Source of the DNA: Saccoglossus kowalevskii | Taxonomy: Eukaryota > Hemichordata > Enteropneusta > Harrimaniidae | Reading direction: 5' to 3' | DNA length: 38,301 nt | Assembly: GCF_000003605.2 (NCBI RefSeq) | Contig: NW_003149272.1 | Location: forward strand, 174,782 to 213,082 | Shown here: positions 1 through 12,499 of the stretch, one piece after another | Layout of the letters: each line of letters starts with the position of its first letter | How positions within the stretch are numbered: the stretch's first letter is position 1 | Notes under the pieces: model-generated | Databases searched by the model: none | What the model saw: only the letters and a program-made list of their open reading frames with translations | What the model was told of the DNA's origin: nothing | Position numbers and translations under genes: made by a program

Positions 1-75
1 TTATTTTAACTGAAACATTCCTTCAGCGAAAATAGCAAAAAAATGTTGCAAGCAAAAATAAAGTATTTTACAGTA
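1..75 (+). mobile_element. MITE family A, right end only (cut by window edge)
   Basis: Matches the right end of the family: CATTCCTTCAGCGAAAATAG, then AAATAAAGTATTTTACAGTA. Confidence 0.75.
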
Positions 76-295
76 ATTAATTTATTCTGAGCATGCGCAG
101 ACGTTTTGTCAATGTTGCCGGGAGAGGCAATTTTTGATAAAATCGCGAAAAAGACCCACTTGGGATTTTCAGATCTGGAAAAAAAATTACGTGCATACTC
201 GGAGGGGACATGCTCATCAACCTGCCGAGTTTCACTGATATCTGCTGTAGAATTTCTGAGAAAATGTTGGAGACGGAATTATGGACATAACCTGA

Positions 296-341
296 ATTAT
301 TAGTCCCCTTTTCAGGCTGCGCCTGAACGGGGACTAATAAT
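296..341. repeat. Near-perfect hairpin palindrome
   Basis: Outer 13-bp arms ATTATTAGTCCCC (296-308) and GGGGACTAATAAT (329-341), inner 7-bp arms TTCAGGC (311-317) and GCCTGAA (321-327), three-base loop. Only a TT/C bulge separates the arms. Confidence 0.9.
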
Positions 342-487
342 CCCATCATTAACCATTGCAAACAATTCCCTTCTAGTGGTGGGAAGCAAAAATACATTTG
401 TTTTTACTATGAAAGGTTAAATTGTAAGATAACAGATTGGGTGTACATAATTTTATTTTGGTTAGCTGGGATTTATATCTGAATAAA

Positions 488-704
488 TACTGTGGAATAC
501 TTTATTTTAGCTGGATTTAATTTTCGCTGAAATGCTATTTTGGGTGTTTTGTATGGAATTTATTTTCACTGATTATTGACAAGTTGAATGTGAATTATAG
601 GAAAAAAGTATATTCGCTGGATTTTATTTTCACTGAATAATAACTTTGGCAAAAATAGCGAAAATGAATTCCAAGCGAAAATAAAGTACCGGTATTCTAC
701 AGTA
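488..704 (+). mobile_element. MITE family A copy
   Basis: 217 bp. Begins TACTGTGGAATACTTTATTT and ends TATTCTACAGTA with inverted-repeat ends. The interior holds the family's TTTTGGGTGTTTTGTATGGA and GACAAGTTGAATGTGAA blocks. Ten copies or fragments occur in the window, in both orientations. Confidence 0.85.
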
Positions 705-916
705 ATTCAATTTTTTCTTGCAAATTTGCATACGAGTGAAGTGCGCCACCATATGGTAAAGCAGGGAAATGTTTCAGAGGATATTTGATTGATCCTAATC
801 AATCTTTAAAGCATGTATTCATGTATTTTATAATAAATGCTAAATATTCAACATAACTTTTTTTTGACCTAATTGTTTAAATCGTAAACTATTAGTAAAT
901 TTTTTTTTTCAAAATT

Positions 917-1344
917 AGGCCAGACTTTTTCTATTCCTTGTTTCTCGAGTTTTTATGAGGCAATTTTTTTGAGGAGGGTGGGAAAAAAAATAAAATTTTA
1001 ATTTTTTTTTTCCATTCGATTTGTGTGATTCTCAAAGAATTGTAAGTGAGATCATTGATCGGAGAGAAGAAATGAAATAAAATTTTATTCAATGTATAAC
1101 CTTGTTTCTCATCTGCGCGAGACTTCCGTACCTTGATCATGATACTCCCACGAAACTTGTATTTGGTATGTGGGGGACGGTAAAAAAATGAAGATAAAAA
1201 TAATGTTTTTTTAGCAATTTTTTTTGCGCTTACAAGTCGACGGGCACGAGAAATTACGCTGAAATAAAATTTTATTTTTATTTCATTATCAGCTACTGTT
1301 CATTCGGCGGATTGGCGAAACAAGGGATAATAAAAGTCTGGCCT
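917..1344. mobile_element. 428-bp element with ~28-bp terminal inverted repeats
   Basis: The left end AGGCCAGACTTTTTCTATTC and the reverse complement of the right end AGGCCAGACTTTTATTATCC match apart from a few bases, and the match continues through CTTGTTTC. Flanks give T/TA, as expected of a small target site. No coding capacity: a non-autonomous DNA transposon. Confidence 0.75.
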
Positions 1345-2814
1345 TACTTTGAGTCACTTCATATACAGAGAAAGTAATGAAGATAGAAAATCTTGCTTTA
1401 ATGAATAATCATTTACAATAAAATGGGGATAATCTACGCCCAGTGTCTATGGATTGTTACCCACTGCATTTGTAATTTAATCTTCTCAAATTTTGTTTTG
1501 TATAAAAAAAATAGTATCAGGTATTGCTCCAGCTTTTTTTCAATGTTGGTGTACATGGCAAGCAGTTGATAAAACAGAGGAAAATAAAATAAATACTTTA
1601 ATTTTAAAACAAGGCTCACTGAAAATTTCTCTGCAATAACAATTTTATGATTTACCGTGACTCACACACACATCACATCAAACAGTTTACACAGACCTGA
1701 AAACTATGCAAACATGTAATTTAAATCAGGGTATTTTTTCGCATCCTATCCAATGAATTGATAATAAATATACATTTTCTATAAACTTAATAAGTCAAGC
1801 AGTATGAACCAGAACAAATAATATTTTGCTATATGAAGTTTGTTGAAAAGTTTAAAACATTTAAGATTTTTATTGGAAGCAATTAAACTGTATTTAGAAT
1901 GGTGGAAAAATGTAAATAAATAGATCATATCTGATATTTATTATATTTCTGAAACCATCGGAGGGTTTATCACAGACACCCATGAGGTCACAATGTGTGC
2001 TCCACCTTTAAAATCAATAATACGGTGGTTGTTCTGATAATGAAGTCAGTAGATCAGTGATACATGTATGTATCCCTACAGCTAGGTGATGGTATTAAAG
2101 ATGTACAATGAACGATGGAATAGTATAAACAGTTCTAGTCACTGTAGGAATGCTACGTACGTATCATACAAATGATACTATGTGACTGTTGTACATACAT
2201 CTGTGTAGAAAGCTTGCCATGCACACCAGGGGCACTACTTGAACATTTCTTGTATGTATCAACTGTGGGAACACTTGAAGTGCAAACTCACCAAAATTGC
2301 TGCATTGTTTTTATTTATAATATTTTGTTTATACTTTAAAATTTTTTTATCAGTAATATGTTGTTCGAAGCTTAAATTAAATCTAATCAATCCTGAATCA
2401 CACATGCACCAAACTTTATTATTGAAATTATGCTAAGTAGTTTATGAAATTCTAATTAATATGAAAGTGTATAATTATTAAATATAGTAAATATTGGATG
2501 TTCAATGTTCATTGAATAAAGTGACTACATAGGTTACTAAAATAAAATTGTGTTGCTATAGTTACCATAATATGCGATAAAACCAAGACCAGTTGCAAAG
2601 ATAACAAATATAAGGCAGCAAATAACGTCTGTACAGCTCCTAAAAATACATATAAATACCATTCCAAAAAAATATTATTAGCAGAAAAGACTTATTTTTA
2701 TATACTTTTTTTTTTCATTAATTGCTGTCAGTTTTTTAAAAGTTTTTTTAAACATGAAATCATTAGTTAAAATAATACAATATAAGATTACGTAATAATA
2801 ATGATAAGTTAATA
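1345..2814. other. No gene recognised
   Basis: AT-rich, no splice-bounded frames, no strong repeats. Within the presumed first intron of the left-hand SLC44A paralogue. Confidence 0.5.
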
Positions 2815-3175
2815 ATAATGAGTTCTCAAGTTTGAGAAACATTTGAACATGAACAGTCAGGGATATGGCTCCAAAACTGCATTCACTATTAAAAACAAAA
2901 ACAGTCGGCCATTTTGAATTCAATCTAAAAAACAAAATGATTTGGATCCGTCTAGGTACCATAATTTTGATGTTTGTACTAGTTTGAACAGGTACCGTCC
3001 ATACACAACTCAGATCTGGTTCCATAATGACAGGAATGCTTGATTTTGATGATTTTTAAGCATAAAAATGGCCACCATTTGGCCATATGTAACCCAAAAA
3101 TGTGATCGGTCCAAGTTGTGTCTGAGATACAGAGATGGATGCATGCACAGAGGTTAAAACATAAGACCTTGTTGT
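2815..3175. repeat. Family F unit, diverged
   Basis: GAACATGAACAGTCAGGGAT, CGGCCATTTTGAATTCAATC and AAAATGGCCACCATTTGGCC match the array at 5.4-6.3 kb; ends ATGCACAGAGGTTAAAACATAAG, like that array's end. Confidence 0.7.
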
Positions 3176-4003
3176 CAGACTTTGTCCGAATATGTCAATA
3201 CTATTTGTTTAAGTTCAGAATATGAGTTACATCAACACAAGAATTTGTTCAATTCTTCCTTGTTTAAATCCTTATTATTGATACGAACCTGATATCAGCC
3301 AACACTTTACAAACAATATATTCGGCTGAATGTCATTAAGGTACAAACATAGCAAAAGGAAAAAACAATTTAACAATGTTTGTGTTTCAGACATTCTCTG
3401 AAAGGTAAAATTACTATAAGCAGGGAGCTGTAATCTCGTTACAACCTAATTATTATGCATACATCATCTGAAAGCTTAAATATATTAAGACGATTAATTG
3501 CATATACCTACCAGTGTCTGTGTGAGAGATTACCTCAATGCCAAATTTTGCTACTGTGCTTTTTTGACCAATTCGACTATTAAAAACAAAACATAAATTG
3601 CACAGAAAATGGTATTTACATATACGAATCTATCCAATTTGCATAAAATTGCAAACTGATGATATCAAAGTTTTATATACATTGGGGCTAGATGATCTTG
3701 TCTTGTTGTTTTTTTTATTTGCCTTTATTTCGTAGCTAATAACTGCTAAATATCTGTACACAAGCATTGGTGAGGTCGTATTCACTGATATTACCCGGTA
3801 TAGTAAGCTTTCAGATTATGTATAGGTTATTATAGTAGCACTATTTATAAAAAACATTTGAAAAATATTCAAATCATGTACCTGTTTGTTATTGGTCCAT
3901 TAAATGAAGGATCGTACTTTTTTTTCTCACCTGAAACCAAACATATAATAAAATAATTAACATTTTTTTATAAATTAGTCCTGTTGGGAAAGAGATGCAC
4001 CAG

Positions 4004-4223
<220 letters not shown>

Positions 4224-4299
4224 CACAATTGTGTGAAAAATTATATAATATTATATAATATGACTTGTACCTCACATTCTATTGTAAAGACAACGCTAA

Positions 4300-5399
4300 A
4301 CATAAAGCTACTGAAGTGGAGGGCAATATTCAGTTTTCATGACCTGAAGAGGAAATTTGTTTCTTGGTCTTGGTTGTATGTATTAGCTGGATGCACTCAC
4401 TTACATGATAAGACTTTGGCCGCTAAGGGTTCACTCAGCAAATTTCAACTACAAGGAGTGTGACTGTGTAACTCAGACCCGCCTAGGTTTTTTTTATTTA
4501 TTTTGGTATGATGCAAAATTGTCTGAAACAAATATTGCATTTGAAATGCCAGAAAAATGTCAAAAACTTGACAGCTTTCTACAGCGTAGAGACAATCAAA
4601 TCTATAGCTACGTGGTTGTGATCATAAAATACACCCCATAAATGCAGCTCCACCCCATCATTATATCCCCCCTAAGGTGAAAAAATTCAACCCTGTGAAT
4701 TATTGAATTCAAATTTTGCACAACTGGGCATGTTACTGCACATATGTACAATGCATTATGGGAGACAACCTTCCATTGTAAAAATGGAAAACTATTACAC
4801 TGTTACCTCAATATAATGAACATATAACATGTCTCTCGCTTACAATAAACCCAATGTATTATGTGCTTCAATATAGTGAACAATTCACTATAACAAACTA
4901 ATTGTATGTCTCCCAAGGAGTTCGTTATAACGAGACTACAGTGTATAAACATGGGCACGTTGACTCCAGTGTAATGGAGATAAAAGCTAGTTTTAAATTG
5001 AACAAGCCATGCATGGCACAGTCCCTGTTAGTTATCAAATTTAAGATATATAGTTTTGTTTATAGTAATATAGCTGGAATATAACCATGTCAGGAATAAG
5101 ATTATGATTGTTTAACATTAAAAAGATTGACATTTGTATCTGATCGTCAAACAAGTACTTGTCCATATTGGGAGATATTGCTCTGAAACAGCATTAATTA
5201 AAACAAAATCAGCCATTTGTTATGCGCCAGTGGCTAGTATTTATAGTTCACCAAAGGCTTGTATTTATAGTTGTGTGCGCTCCTTTAGTAGCGCTGTGCA
5301 TGACGGGTGTCTTCCGCCATTGTTGTTGCTTTTCAATAGAGCTGTTTCTTATCGTTCACCGGTGTTTGTATCATTACTGGCGATGTATATATCTATAAC
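4300..5399. other. No gene recognised; possible dispersed repeat at 4800-4950
   Basis: Short open frames without splice signals or familiar motifs. 4801-4945 repeats phrases such as TCAATATA(A/G)TGAAC and has CACTATAAC...GTTATAACGAG, suggesting an old element. Confidence 0.4.
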
Positions 5400-6310
5400 A
5401 TGATGTACAACAAATATATAAAATTTGAACATAATCAGTCAAAGCATGTCAGAGACATGGCTCTAAAAGCCCAATCATTTATACAAAATGGCCGCCAGTC
5501 AGCCATTTTGAATCCGATCTGAAAAATAAAATGATGTGCATCAGTAACCTGTAATGTCTAATGTATGTACTAAGTTTGAACGAAATCCATTCAAAAATGC
5601 CAGAAATGCTAGATATATGATGATTTTTTAGCACAAAAATGGCCACCATTCGGCTATTTTGAATAGGATTGTCAAACCAATATATCTGTAAATCTATGAC
5701 ATGATGTATAATGAATATTAAAAATTTGAACATAATCAGTCAAAGCAAGTCAGAGATATGGGTCTAGAAGCTCATTCATAAAAACAAAATGGCCGCCAGT
5801 CAGCCATTTTAAATCCGATCTGAAAATTAAAATGATGAGCATCAGGAACCCGTAATGTCTGATGTATATACCAAGTTTGAACAAAATTCATCCAGAAATG
5901 CTTGATATTTGATGATTTTTTAGCACAATAATGACCACCATTTGGCCATTTTGAATAGGATCATCAAACCAATATATCTGTCTATCTATGACATGATGTG
6001 TAATGAATATTAAAAATTTGAACATAATCAGTCAAAGCATATGTATATACTAAGTTTGAACAAAATCCATCTGTAAACAGCAGAGAAATACTTGATTATG
6101 ATGATTTTTTTAGCACAAAAATGGCTGCCATTCGGCCATCTTGAATCAGATCGTGAAACATATTGACGTGCATATGTATAATATGATGTATGATGTATGT
6201 GTGAAGTTTGATTATGATTCGTCCAGGCATTTCTAAGATACAGGTCCAGACGCATGGAAGCACGGACGCACAAGGGTCAAAACATAAGTCACCAAACGGG
6301 GACTAAAAAA
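5400..6310. repeat. Tandem array of ~300-bp units (family F)
   Basis: GAACATAATCAGTCAAAGCA recurs at 5427, 5728 and 6020, giving spacings of 301 and 292 bp. Each unit carries AAATGGCCGCCA and the partly inverted GCCATTTTGAAT, plus a second AAATGGCCACCATT. The third unit is shortened. The array ends near CGGACGCACAAGGGTCAAAA. Confidence 0.85.
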
Positions 6311-6360
6311 TATGGATATTCATAAATTAGCACATGCAGCTCGTCAGTGACAAAATATAG

Positions 6361-6564
6361 TACTGTAAAATACATTATTTTAGCTGGAATTAATTTTCGC
6401 TGAAAAAACTTTTTGGGTGTTTTTGTATGGAATTTATTTTCACTGATTTTTGACAAGTTGAATGTGAAACATAGGAAAAAGGGTATATTCATTAGATTTT
6501 GTTTTCACTTAATCATTCCTTCAGTGAAAATGAATTCCAAGCAAAAATAAAGTATTTTACAGTA
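6361..6564 (+). mobile_element. MITE family A copy
   Basis: 204 bp, TACTGTAAAATACATTATTT to TATTTTACAGTA, same orientation and interior blocks as the copy at 488. Confidence 0.85.
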
Positions 6565-6981
6565 GATTCATATGAGCAGACCATGGCTACAAATAAAACA
6601 TCTAAATTATAAACAACTTTTTTCAATTTGAATTGAAGGGTGTATAAATATGGAGTTAATATGTAATATACCGGTAGTCCCATAAATAAGTTACTTTATA
6701 ATATGCATGCATTTTATAGTAAAATAAATTTTCCAACTAATAAATCGATACAAGTTATTTATTAATTATTTATCTTAGCTTTATTTATTCATTTTATCAA
6801 TGGAAATCTTTCATATTTTTCTATTTGTGATTTAATTGCAGTTGAGATTTCATGAAAGTTACTGGCATTCTTTGTTCTTTGTTATTTCTTGTCTTACAAA
6901 ATTAATCTCTTGTTAATTAATCCTAAACAGAGCCAAGTTTTGATGTATACTGTTGTCATGGAAACAAAGAATATAAGTATA

Positions 6982-7113
6982 TTAAAGAGCATGGTCATCG
7001 TGCCGCGTCCTGTTCGATATGGGACTCATAGCGACATACACAACGCGTGTAAAATGCATTGTTTGTTTACATGAAATTGGAACATGCGCTGCGCGACGAA
7101 CACCACGCTTTAA
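6982..7113 (+). mobile_element. TTAA-flanked mini-element family E
   Basis: 132 bp between TTAA ends: TTAAAGAGCATGGTCATCGT and CGACGAACACCACGCTTTAA, with the interior block CGCGTCCTGTTCGATATGGG. TTAA flanks suggest piggyBac-type mobilisation. Confidence 0.75.
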
Positions 7114-7307
7114 TAATGAATAATACAATGACTTGTATGTTTGTTTCTACATATATTTTTATATTTTTTATGTATAGAACTACAAATTCAACTTTGACAC
7201 ATCAAAGTATGCAAATAAGATGTTATGCTACCTCACATGATTTATTAATTTTTTTTGTTTGTCTACGCTTTGTTTGAACAAAAAAATCCTTCCAGCTGTC
7301 TAGGTGT

Positions 7308-7519
7308 TACTTTAAAAAGATTAATTATTCACTGTGTTTTAATTTTGCTTATTTCACTGACTGGAAAATGCGCTAAATTAAAACCCAATGAATATGTAAA
7401 ATTTAGCATAGAACACATTATCTGAAATGATAAAACCGTGAATTTAAAACCCACTGAATATGCCTGAAATGGTAAATCAGCGAAATTTAAACCAAGTGAA
7501 AATTAGTCATTTTACAGTA
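7308..7519 (-). mobile_element. MITE family B copy
   Basis: Relative of 29433-29664 in the opposite orientation. Shared blocks: TTTAATTTTGCTTATTTC, GCTAAATTAAAACCCA, TGAAATGGTAAATCAGCGAA and a TCATTTTACAGTA end. Ends resemble family A (TACTGTAAAA), so the two may share a transposase. Confidence 0.75.
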
Positions 7520-7779
7520 CATCATAAGGTGATGTCATAATCGCAAAGATCATTTTGGCTCAGTTCTATATGGATAAAAAAAAGACCAACAACAAAATTT
7601 GCCCCAAAAACACCAAAGTCAGGAAAAATTTTGAATGTTTGAAATCAAGGGTAATTTTTTTTTGAAAAACAAATTTGCAGGCTAGACACCAATAGAAAAA
7701 TGCATGCATGGTGTTGCAGAAACAAAAAGTTGGCATAGTTTGAATAGAAGTCAGTGTCAATGTCATATTCTCTGTTTTA

Positions 7780-8100
7780 TGTTACAGGCATGGGATATCG
7801 CATGACTACCAAAGCCATATCCATGGCCGCCAGTCAGTCATTTTGGATTTGATGGTTACAAAAATGCATGTGCATTTGTCCAATATGATGTCTGATGTAA
7901 GAGTGAAGTTTAAACTTGATTGGTCCATGCATGTTGAAGGAGAAAAAAATGGCCACCATGAGTTTGCTATTTTGAATCCATTGCGGAATTGAGAACATTA
8001 TGTGATATTAATACATTTTTGGCCTTAAGATGGCTGCCATTCTGCCATCTTGAATTGAATCATGAAAAAATACATGTACATACATCTGGAATGAAGTATG
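7780..8100. repeat. Family F fragment, diverged
   Basis: ATGGCCGCCAGTCAGTCATT, AATGGCCACCATGAGTTTGC and GATGGCTGCCATTCTGCCAT repeat the family F palindromic blocks. Runs up to the family G copy. Confidence 0.6.
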
Positions 8101-8282
8101 ATGTGCGTGACCCACACGCCCAAGATAATGAAAAAGGTTATCAATAAATTGATAAGGCGTAATAACTTTGTCACGATGTCAAATAGGATACATGATACGA
8201 GAAAACATGCTTTTAAAGATAATATACAAGAACAGAAAACAAATTGCAATGCAGTACTTATGCATGCCTGTAAGATGTGAAA

Positions 8283-8825
8283 AACAAGCAGCCTGTCAGC
8301 TGAGATAGCTCCGCTGTTTGCAATGCACATTTCAATTAAGAACTGAAGATATCATTAGAAAATGAACAATATGTATACCAGTAGTATCAAAGCAACCAGA
8401 CTTGCTGTTTTTAACAAGAATTCAAAAATATCACTTTTCACCAAAAATGACAAAGATAATCATCAAAATTAGATAATTGAAGATATCATCACGAAATTAA
8501 CAAATCTGAAAGAGATCCACATGTAGTACCTATATGTGTAATATAAAAGCAATCGGACTTGCATTTTTTTAAAAGAAGTTGAAAATATCACTTTTACCAA
8601 AAATTACAAAAATATTCACTAAAATTAGCAAATTAAAGATATCATCACGAAATGAACAAATCTAAGAGAGGTCTACCCAAGGTACATATACATCAAGTAT
8701 CAAAGCATTCAGGCTTGTAGTTTTCAAGAAGAAGTCGAAAAAGTAAAACATTGACATGGACGACAGACGACGACGGACAATCACTCATATGATAAGCTCA
8801 TATGATAAGGTGTAAAATAAAGCAG
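8283..8825 (+). repeat. Dispersed repeat family G, copy 1
   Basis: Starts AGCAGCCTGTCAGCTGAGAT and ends near GACGGACAATCACTCATATGATAAG. Inside, a ~170-bp unit with GAAGATATCATC, GAACAAATCT and AAGCA(T/A)TC.G.CTTG recurs about three times. The same element is at 34353-34840 in the same orientation. Resembles the tail-bearing SINE/LINE fragments common in marine invertebrates. Confidence 0.75.
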
Positions 8826-9369
8826 CCACAGTCGAGGATGATTTTTTTAACTTCTCTGTAGGCCATTATAATATGCTAATATTATGCTAATGTATGGCTC
8901 CTCATTTTTAAACCAAACATGAGAAGTACTCCTGTGTGTTAATTTATTACTAAATAATTAAATTAATTGGGGCTGATTAACTCACATCCATTATTGAGGT
9001 CTCTCTCAATAAAAAGTTTGTTTTTGATCCAGAATGTTCTTTATAATTTTTTTAAAAGTAAGCTAAAAACAGTTACAGGTAATTAGTATAAAATTAAATT
9101 AAACTGCAAAGACTATTGTAACCATAACCTGGCTATTGAAACAGATAGACACACTTATTGTATTGTATATCATAGAAAACCAGGTATGAATGGGCTTAAA
9201 AATGAACTCAACTCAGTCAAACATTATATTAACCAGTGATTTTAACATTGATTCAAATGACCACAACTCCCTGATGAATCTGAACCATTTTATACTCTTC
9301 CTTAAACTTTAAACAATTGATCTCACAGCGAACCCAAATAACATTTCACTCTGCTACAGTGAAACAATT

Positions 9370-9800
9370 TTTACTGACTTAAAGATATCAGTGTGAAGGC
9401 CAAAAATCGGCTAATTATGCAAATTGGCTAATTAATATGCACACATTTTCTGTGCATTGTCCTAAAGCATCTATGTATGAAATGGGATGATTAGTACTGT
9501 AGATTTCAGTGGAAAAGCCAAAAATTGAATAATCATTATGCAAATTCAGGGATTAATATGCACAATTTTTTATACCTAAACTAATATATGTGCCAAGTTC
9601 CATTGAAATGTAATGATTAGTACTTGAAATATCAATAGTTAAAAATTGACTAATCATGCAAATAAAATAATTAATATGCACAGATTAATATCAGTGCAAA
9701 AGCCTAAAATTTACGAATAATTATACAAATTAGTAATTAATATGCATAGATTTGTCTCAAAATTTAATATGCAAACTAGCTAATTAATATGCAAAATATA
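9370..9800. repeat. Short interspersed repeat field rich in ATGCAAAT and TTAATATGCA
   Basis: Units of about 80-100 bp alternate TTATGCAAATT with (G/A)(C/A)TAATTAATATGCA. Followed by GACAGGATAGACAAACAGAC, a tail type seen in retroposon-like repeats. Boundaries approximate. Confidence 0.5.
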
Positions 9801-10463
9801 AACAGGTCTGGTGTTTGTAATACCTGTGTACCTTTCAGGGGTGCTTGATATATTAAAGGATCAGGATTTGACACATACAGATGACAGGATAGACAAACAG
9901 ACATCAGAACGTCATTACCTCCCATTTGAACTTTGCACACATGAGAGCTCAACAAACATTCATCACAACCTACTATTTGAATCTACATTTACGATAATTA
10001 AAAAAAATTAAAACACCCATTGGTAATCCAAACTATTAGTTTTGTACCATTTTGAGCATATTTGATGGGATCTACGTTCCGCGTGAATCGGCCGTGAGAG
10101 GCTTTATCTATAATTCTGCTGATTCGACCGCGAAATTAAATGTTTTAAATATTTTAAATTTTCAGGAAACATGTTTAGGTCTATGAGGAACTCATACTAG
10201 CATAAACAAATAAATTCGAACTTGGGTTGTTGAATCAACCAGTATATTCACACTACTTATATCATTAAACTGGAACTGAAGAATAAACCTATTTCTCAAC
10301 TCCATTCTGAGGCTACGAACACATTTCATACTGGATACATTTGAGATACTGAACATGGCGTTTATTTTGTCAACAGTAGCCAAACGAAAACCCGAACATT
10401 CTACTCGATGTATTTTTTCTGTTCGACTAAATTTGCGCATCACAAACAAAGTCCGTTACTCAC

Positions 10464-10554
10464 CGTATTTATTCGTCTCTTCTGTTGACCTGTCAGAGTC
10501 CGACTCATCGCTGTCTGACTCGGGGTAATCATAATGTTTCTCTTTCTGTCCCAT
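10464..10554 (-). CDS. First coding exon (b) of a putative second SLC44A paralogue
   Basis: Minus-strand ATG at 10554 opens 30 codons, MGQKEKHYDYPESDSDESDS then DRSTEETNKY, plus a G before a GTGAGT donor. Same start motif, same phase-1 end and same donor as the exon at 16424-16505, but with an acidic SD-rich middle. KYG would read on into the family's GKP motif after splicing. No continuing exon is found down to position 1, so intron 1 would exceed 10 kb. Could be a separate gene copy or an alternative first exon sharing exon 2 with exon (a). Confidence 0.65.
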
Positions 10555-10765
10555 CGTCCTGGCGACTATTATATTTAAAACTCTTAAAAACTATAACCAT
10601 AAGCCATCTAATACCCCCAAATGATTACATTTGACCTGTACAGACACTGACAAGCCCACCAGAAAACGTGATACGCTACGACCATTCTGATTGGTTAGAA
10701 TCGGTTGCATCTCCCAACGTCATCTGTTTAATGGTTGTATCTCTTGTTAAATATTAACTATACTA
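10555..10765 (-). promoter_or_regulatory. Putative promoter (b) with CCAAT box
   Basis: Upstream of the ATG at 10554. An inverted CCAAT box (ATTGG on plus, 10690-10694) sits in CTGATTGGTTAGA, read on the minus strand as AACCAATCAG, an NF-Y-type site. The same block with the same flanks precedes the exon at 16505. No TATA box is clear. Confidence 0.5.
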
Positions 10766-12499
10766 AGTAAACCCTGCAGCCTTCATGCTTTCTTCTCTCT
10801 ATCAGCGTCCGCAAAGCCAGAATCCACGGTAAACAACCTCTGCAATAACTTTACACGTACAACGTATCATAATAATGCATGTACTACGTATACAGTTTAT
10901 AAATATGTTGTATTTACTGAAATATGTCCAAATAAAACCTTTATTAGTAGAGTATTTTTAAAACAAAGAAAAGTATTTTCAATCATTAATTCGAAAAAAA
11001 ATGGATTCCGAAATGAAAATTATGTTTTTGAAAGAAAAAATGGAAGCTGCTCGGGAATATTCTTCAAACATTTGGAATATCTTTAAAATGAATGATATTA
11101 CATAAACAACTTCAAACGATTAACACTAATATTTTCTAAACTACCAAATCCTCTTAAAACAAATGGCTCTGAATATATAAACACTTAAGTGAAAGAAGAA
11201 ATGGGATTGTATTTAATGATGATTTGGGTACACCTGCTTTGAAGCATAATAAAGCCGTCAACAGTTTATAATATATCCAACTATGGCATAACATTAGAAA
11301 ACTACCTGACAAACTAGACAATGGTTATCTACGTGAATTTCGATTACGCGGAAATTTGTATCTTTTGTACGATCAAAGGTGTCAAATCGGTTAAATAACG
11401 GCATTGAATAAAGTATTAATTAACAATGCAAAAAAAACAACACAAAATGATATGTTGTTTGTATATTTTAAATAAATATTTAACAAGTCAGTTTTGGGTG
11501 ATGAGCTGTTAGACATTGTTTTTGTTTATGTTTAACAGGCGTGGAATTTTTAGTCGAAAAACCAGGGCAAAGTCTAGCCTAGATTTACCTTTATCTCCAC
11601 CTGTATATATCCATGTATAGATTCCCTAGCCTTTCGATATGCTACAGTTTGTGTTGGTTTATAAAGTAAGTCATTATTGGTGTTATGATAGCTGTAAAAC
11701 GGTAAGTATTTCCTGCTAAGCTCTATATTTAACAATGTTTTATCAGTCCGCCTTTAATATCAGACTTATTATATTGCGTTACTGTGGCAACGGCCACTAG
11801 CCAGATTTACGGTGCTCTATCAATGATTTGTCAACGAAGATTCATTAATACATCCTTTCGGGCGGAGATATTTTTGTAACTATACTAACGCGTGCTTTCG
11901 TAATTACGTTATAGAACATTTAAGAAATTAAGAAAGTTGATTGTGAGAGCATCTAAATTAATTTAATTTTTTGCGTTTGGTACAAGCCAATATAAAATGC
12001 TATTCGTCTTCAAGGCTATTGCCATCGCATTGTCCACAGATTCGTTTATTATCGGGTACATTAGATTGGCCACATCATTCAATTTTTAGTGAGTGGTCAC
12101 TTTATCGGACTGAATGTCTCTTTTAATTTGTAATAAATGTTGTTCAATGTTGATGCTATAATTCCTGTGTTTGCATTTATCTGTTGTTTGAGATTAATAT
12201 TTGTTTTATTAATAAATGTGATTTGATTGCAGAATAACATTTGCTTTTTAATTGTTTGTTTACTACAAAAGTTTTATTTAATAATGTGTTTTCGATGTTA
12301 CTAGCACGACTGTAGAATTGTATTAGTTGTTTTTGAATAAAGACCTCACATAGATACCTTTCCAGTTCATTGTGAATTGAGAACTTTGATATTAACTAGT
12401 GATGCTGAGTCACAACTAAACCTTCAGTGAAGTAGAGAAGAAGAAGAAAAGACACGTAAAGAAGGGAAACACGGCCAGCAAGTAGAGTACGTCACATAT
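10766..12499. other. No gene recognised
   Basis: Upstream of first exon (b). A short frame after a possible acceptor at 11539 (VEFLVEKPGQSLA then stop) has no partner exon. No repeat structure seen. Confidence 0.4.

Larger units (their letters stand above)
10208..10765. repeat. Diverged duplicated block, copy b (first exon plus flanks)
   Basis: Same-orientation relative of 16205-16702. Shared patches: ATAAATTCGA at the left end, GGC(G/T)TTTAT.TTGTCA with a following (C/G)CAAACG(A/T)AAAC, the TCACTCACCG donor region, the MG-K start, the CCAAT block and the (T/C)TGTTAA..TT(A/G)AC right end. Patches are separated by indels, so the duplication is old. Confidence 0.6.

Noticed and set aside
5400-6310. 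CRISPR-like or regulatory array
   Set aside because: Units are ~300 bp without spacers, and the family occurs elsewhere in the window; an ordinary tandem copy of a dispersed repeat in animal DNA.
11539-11582. Possible plus-strand terminal exon after TTTAACAG (VEFLVEKPGQSLA, stop)
   Set aside because: No upstream partner exon and no recognisable family; likely chance.
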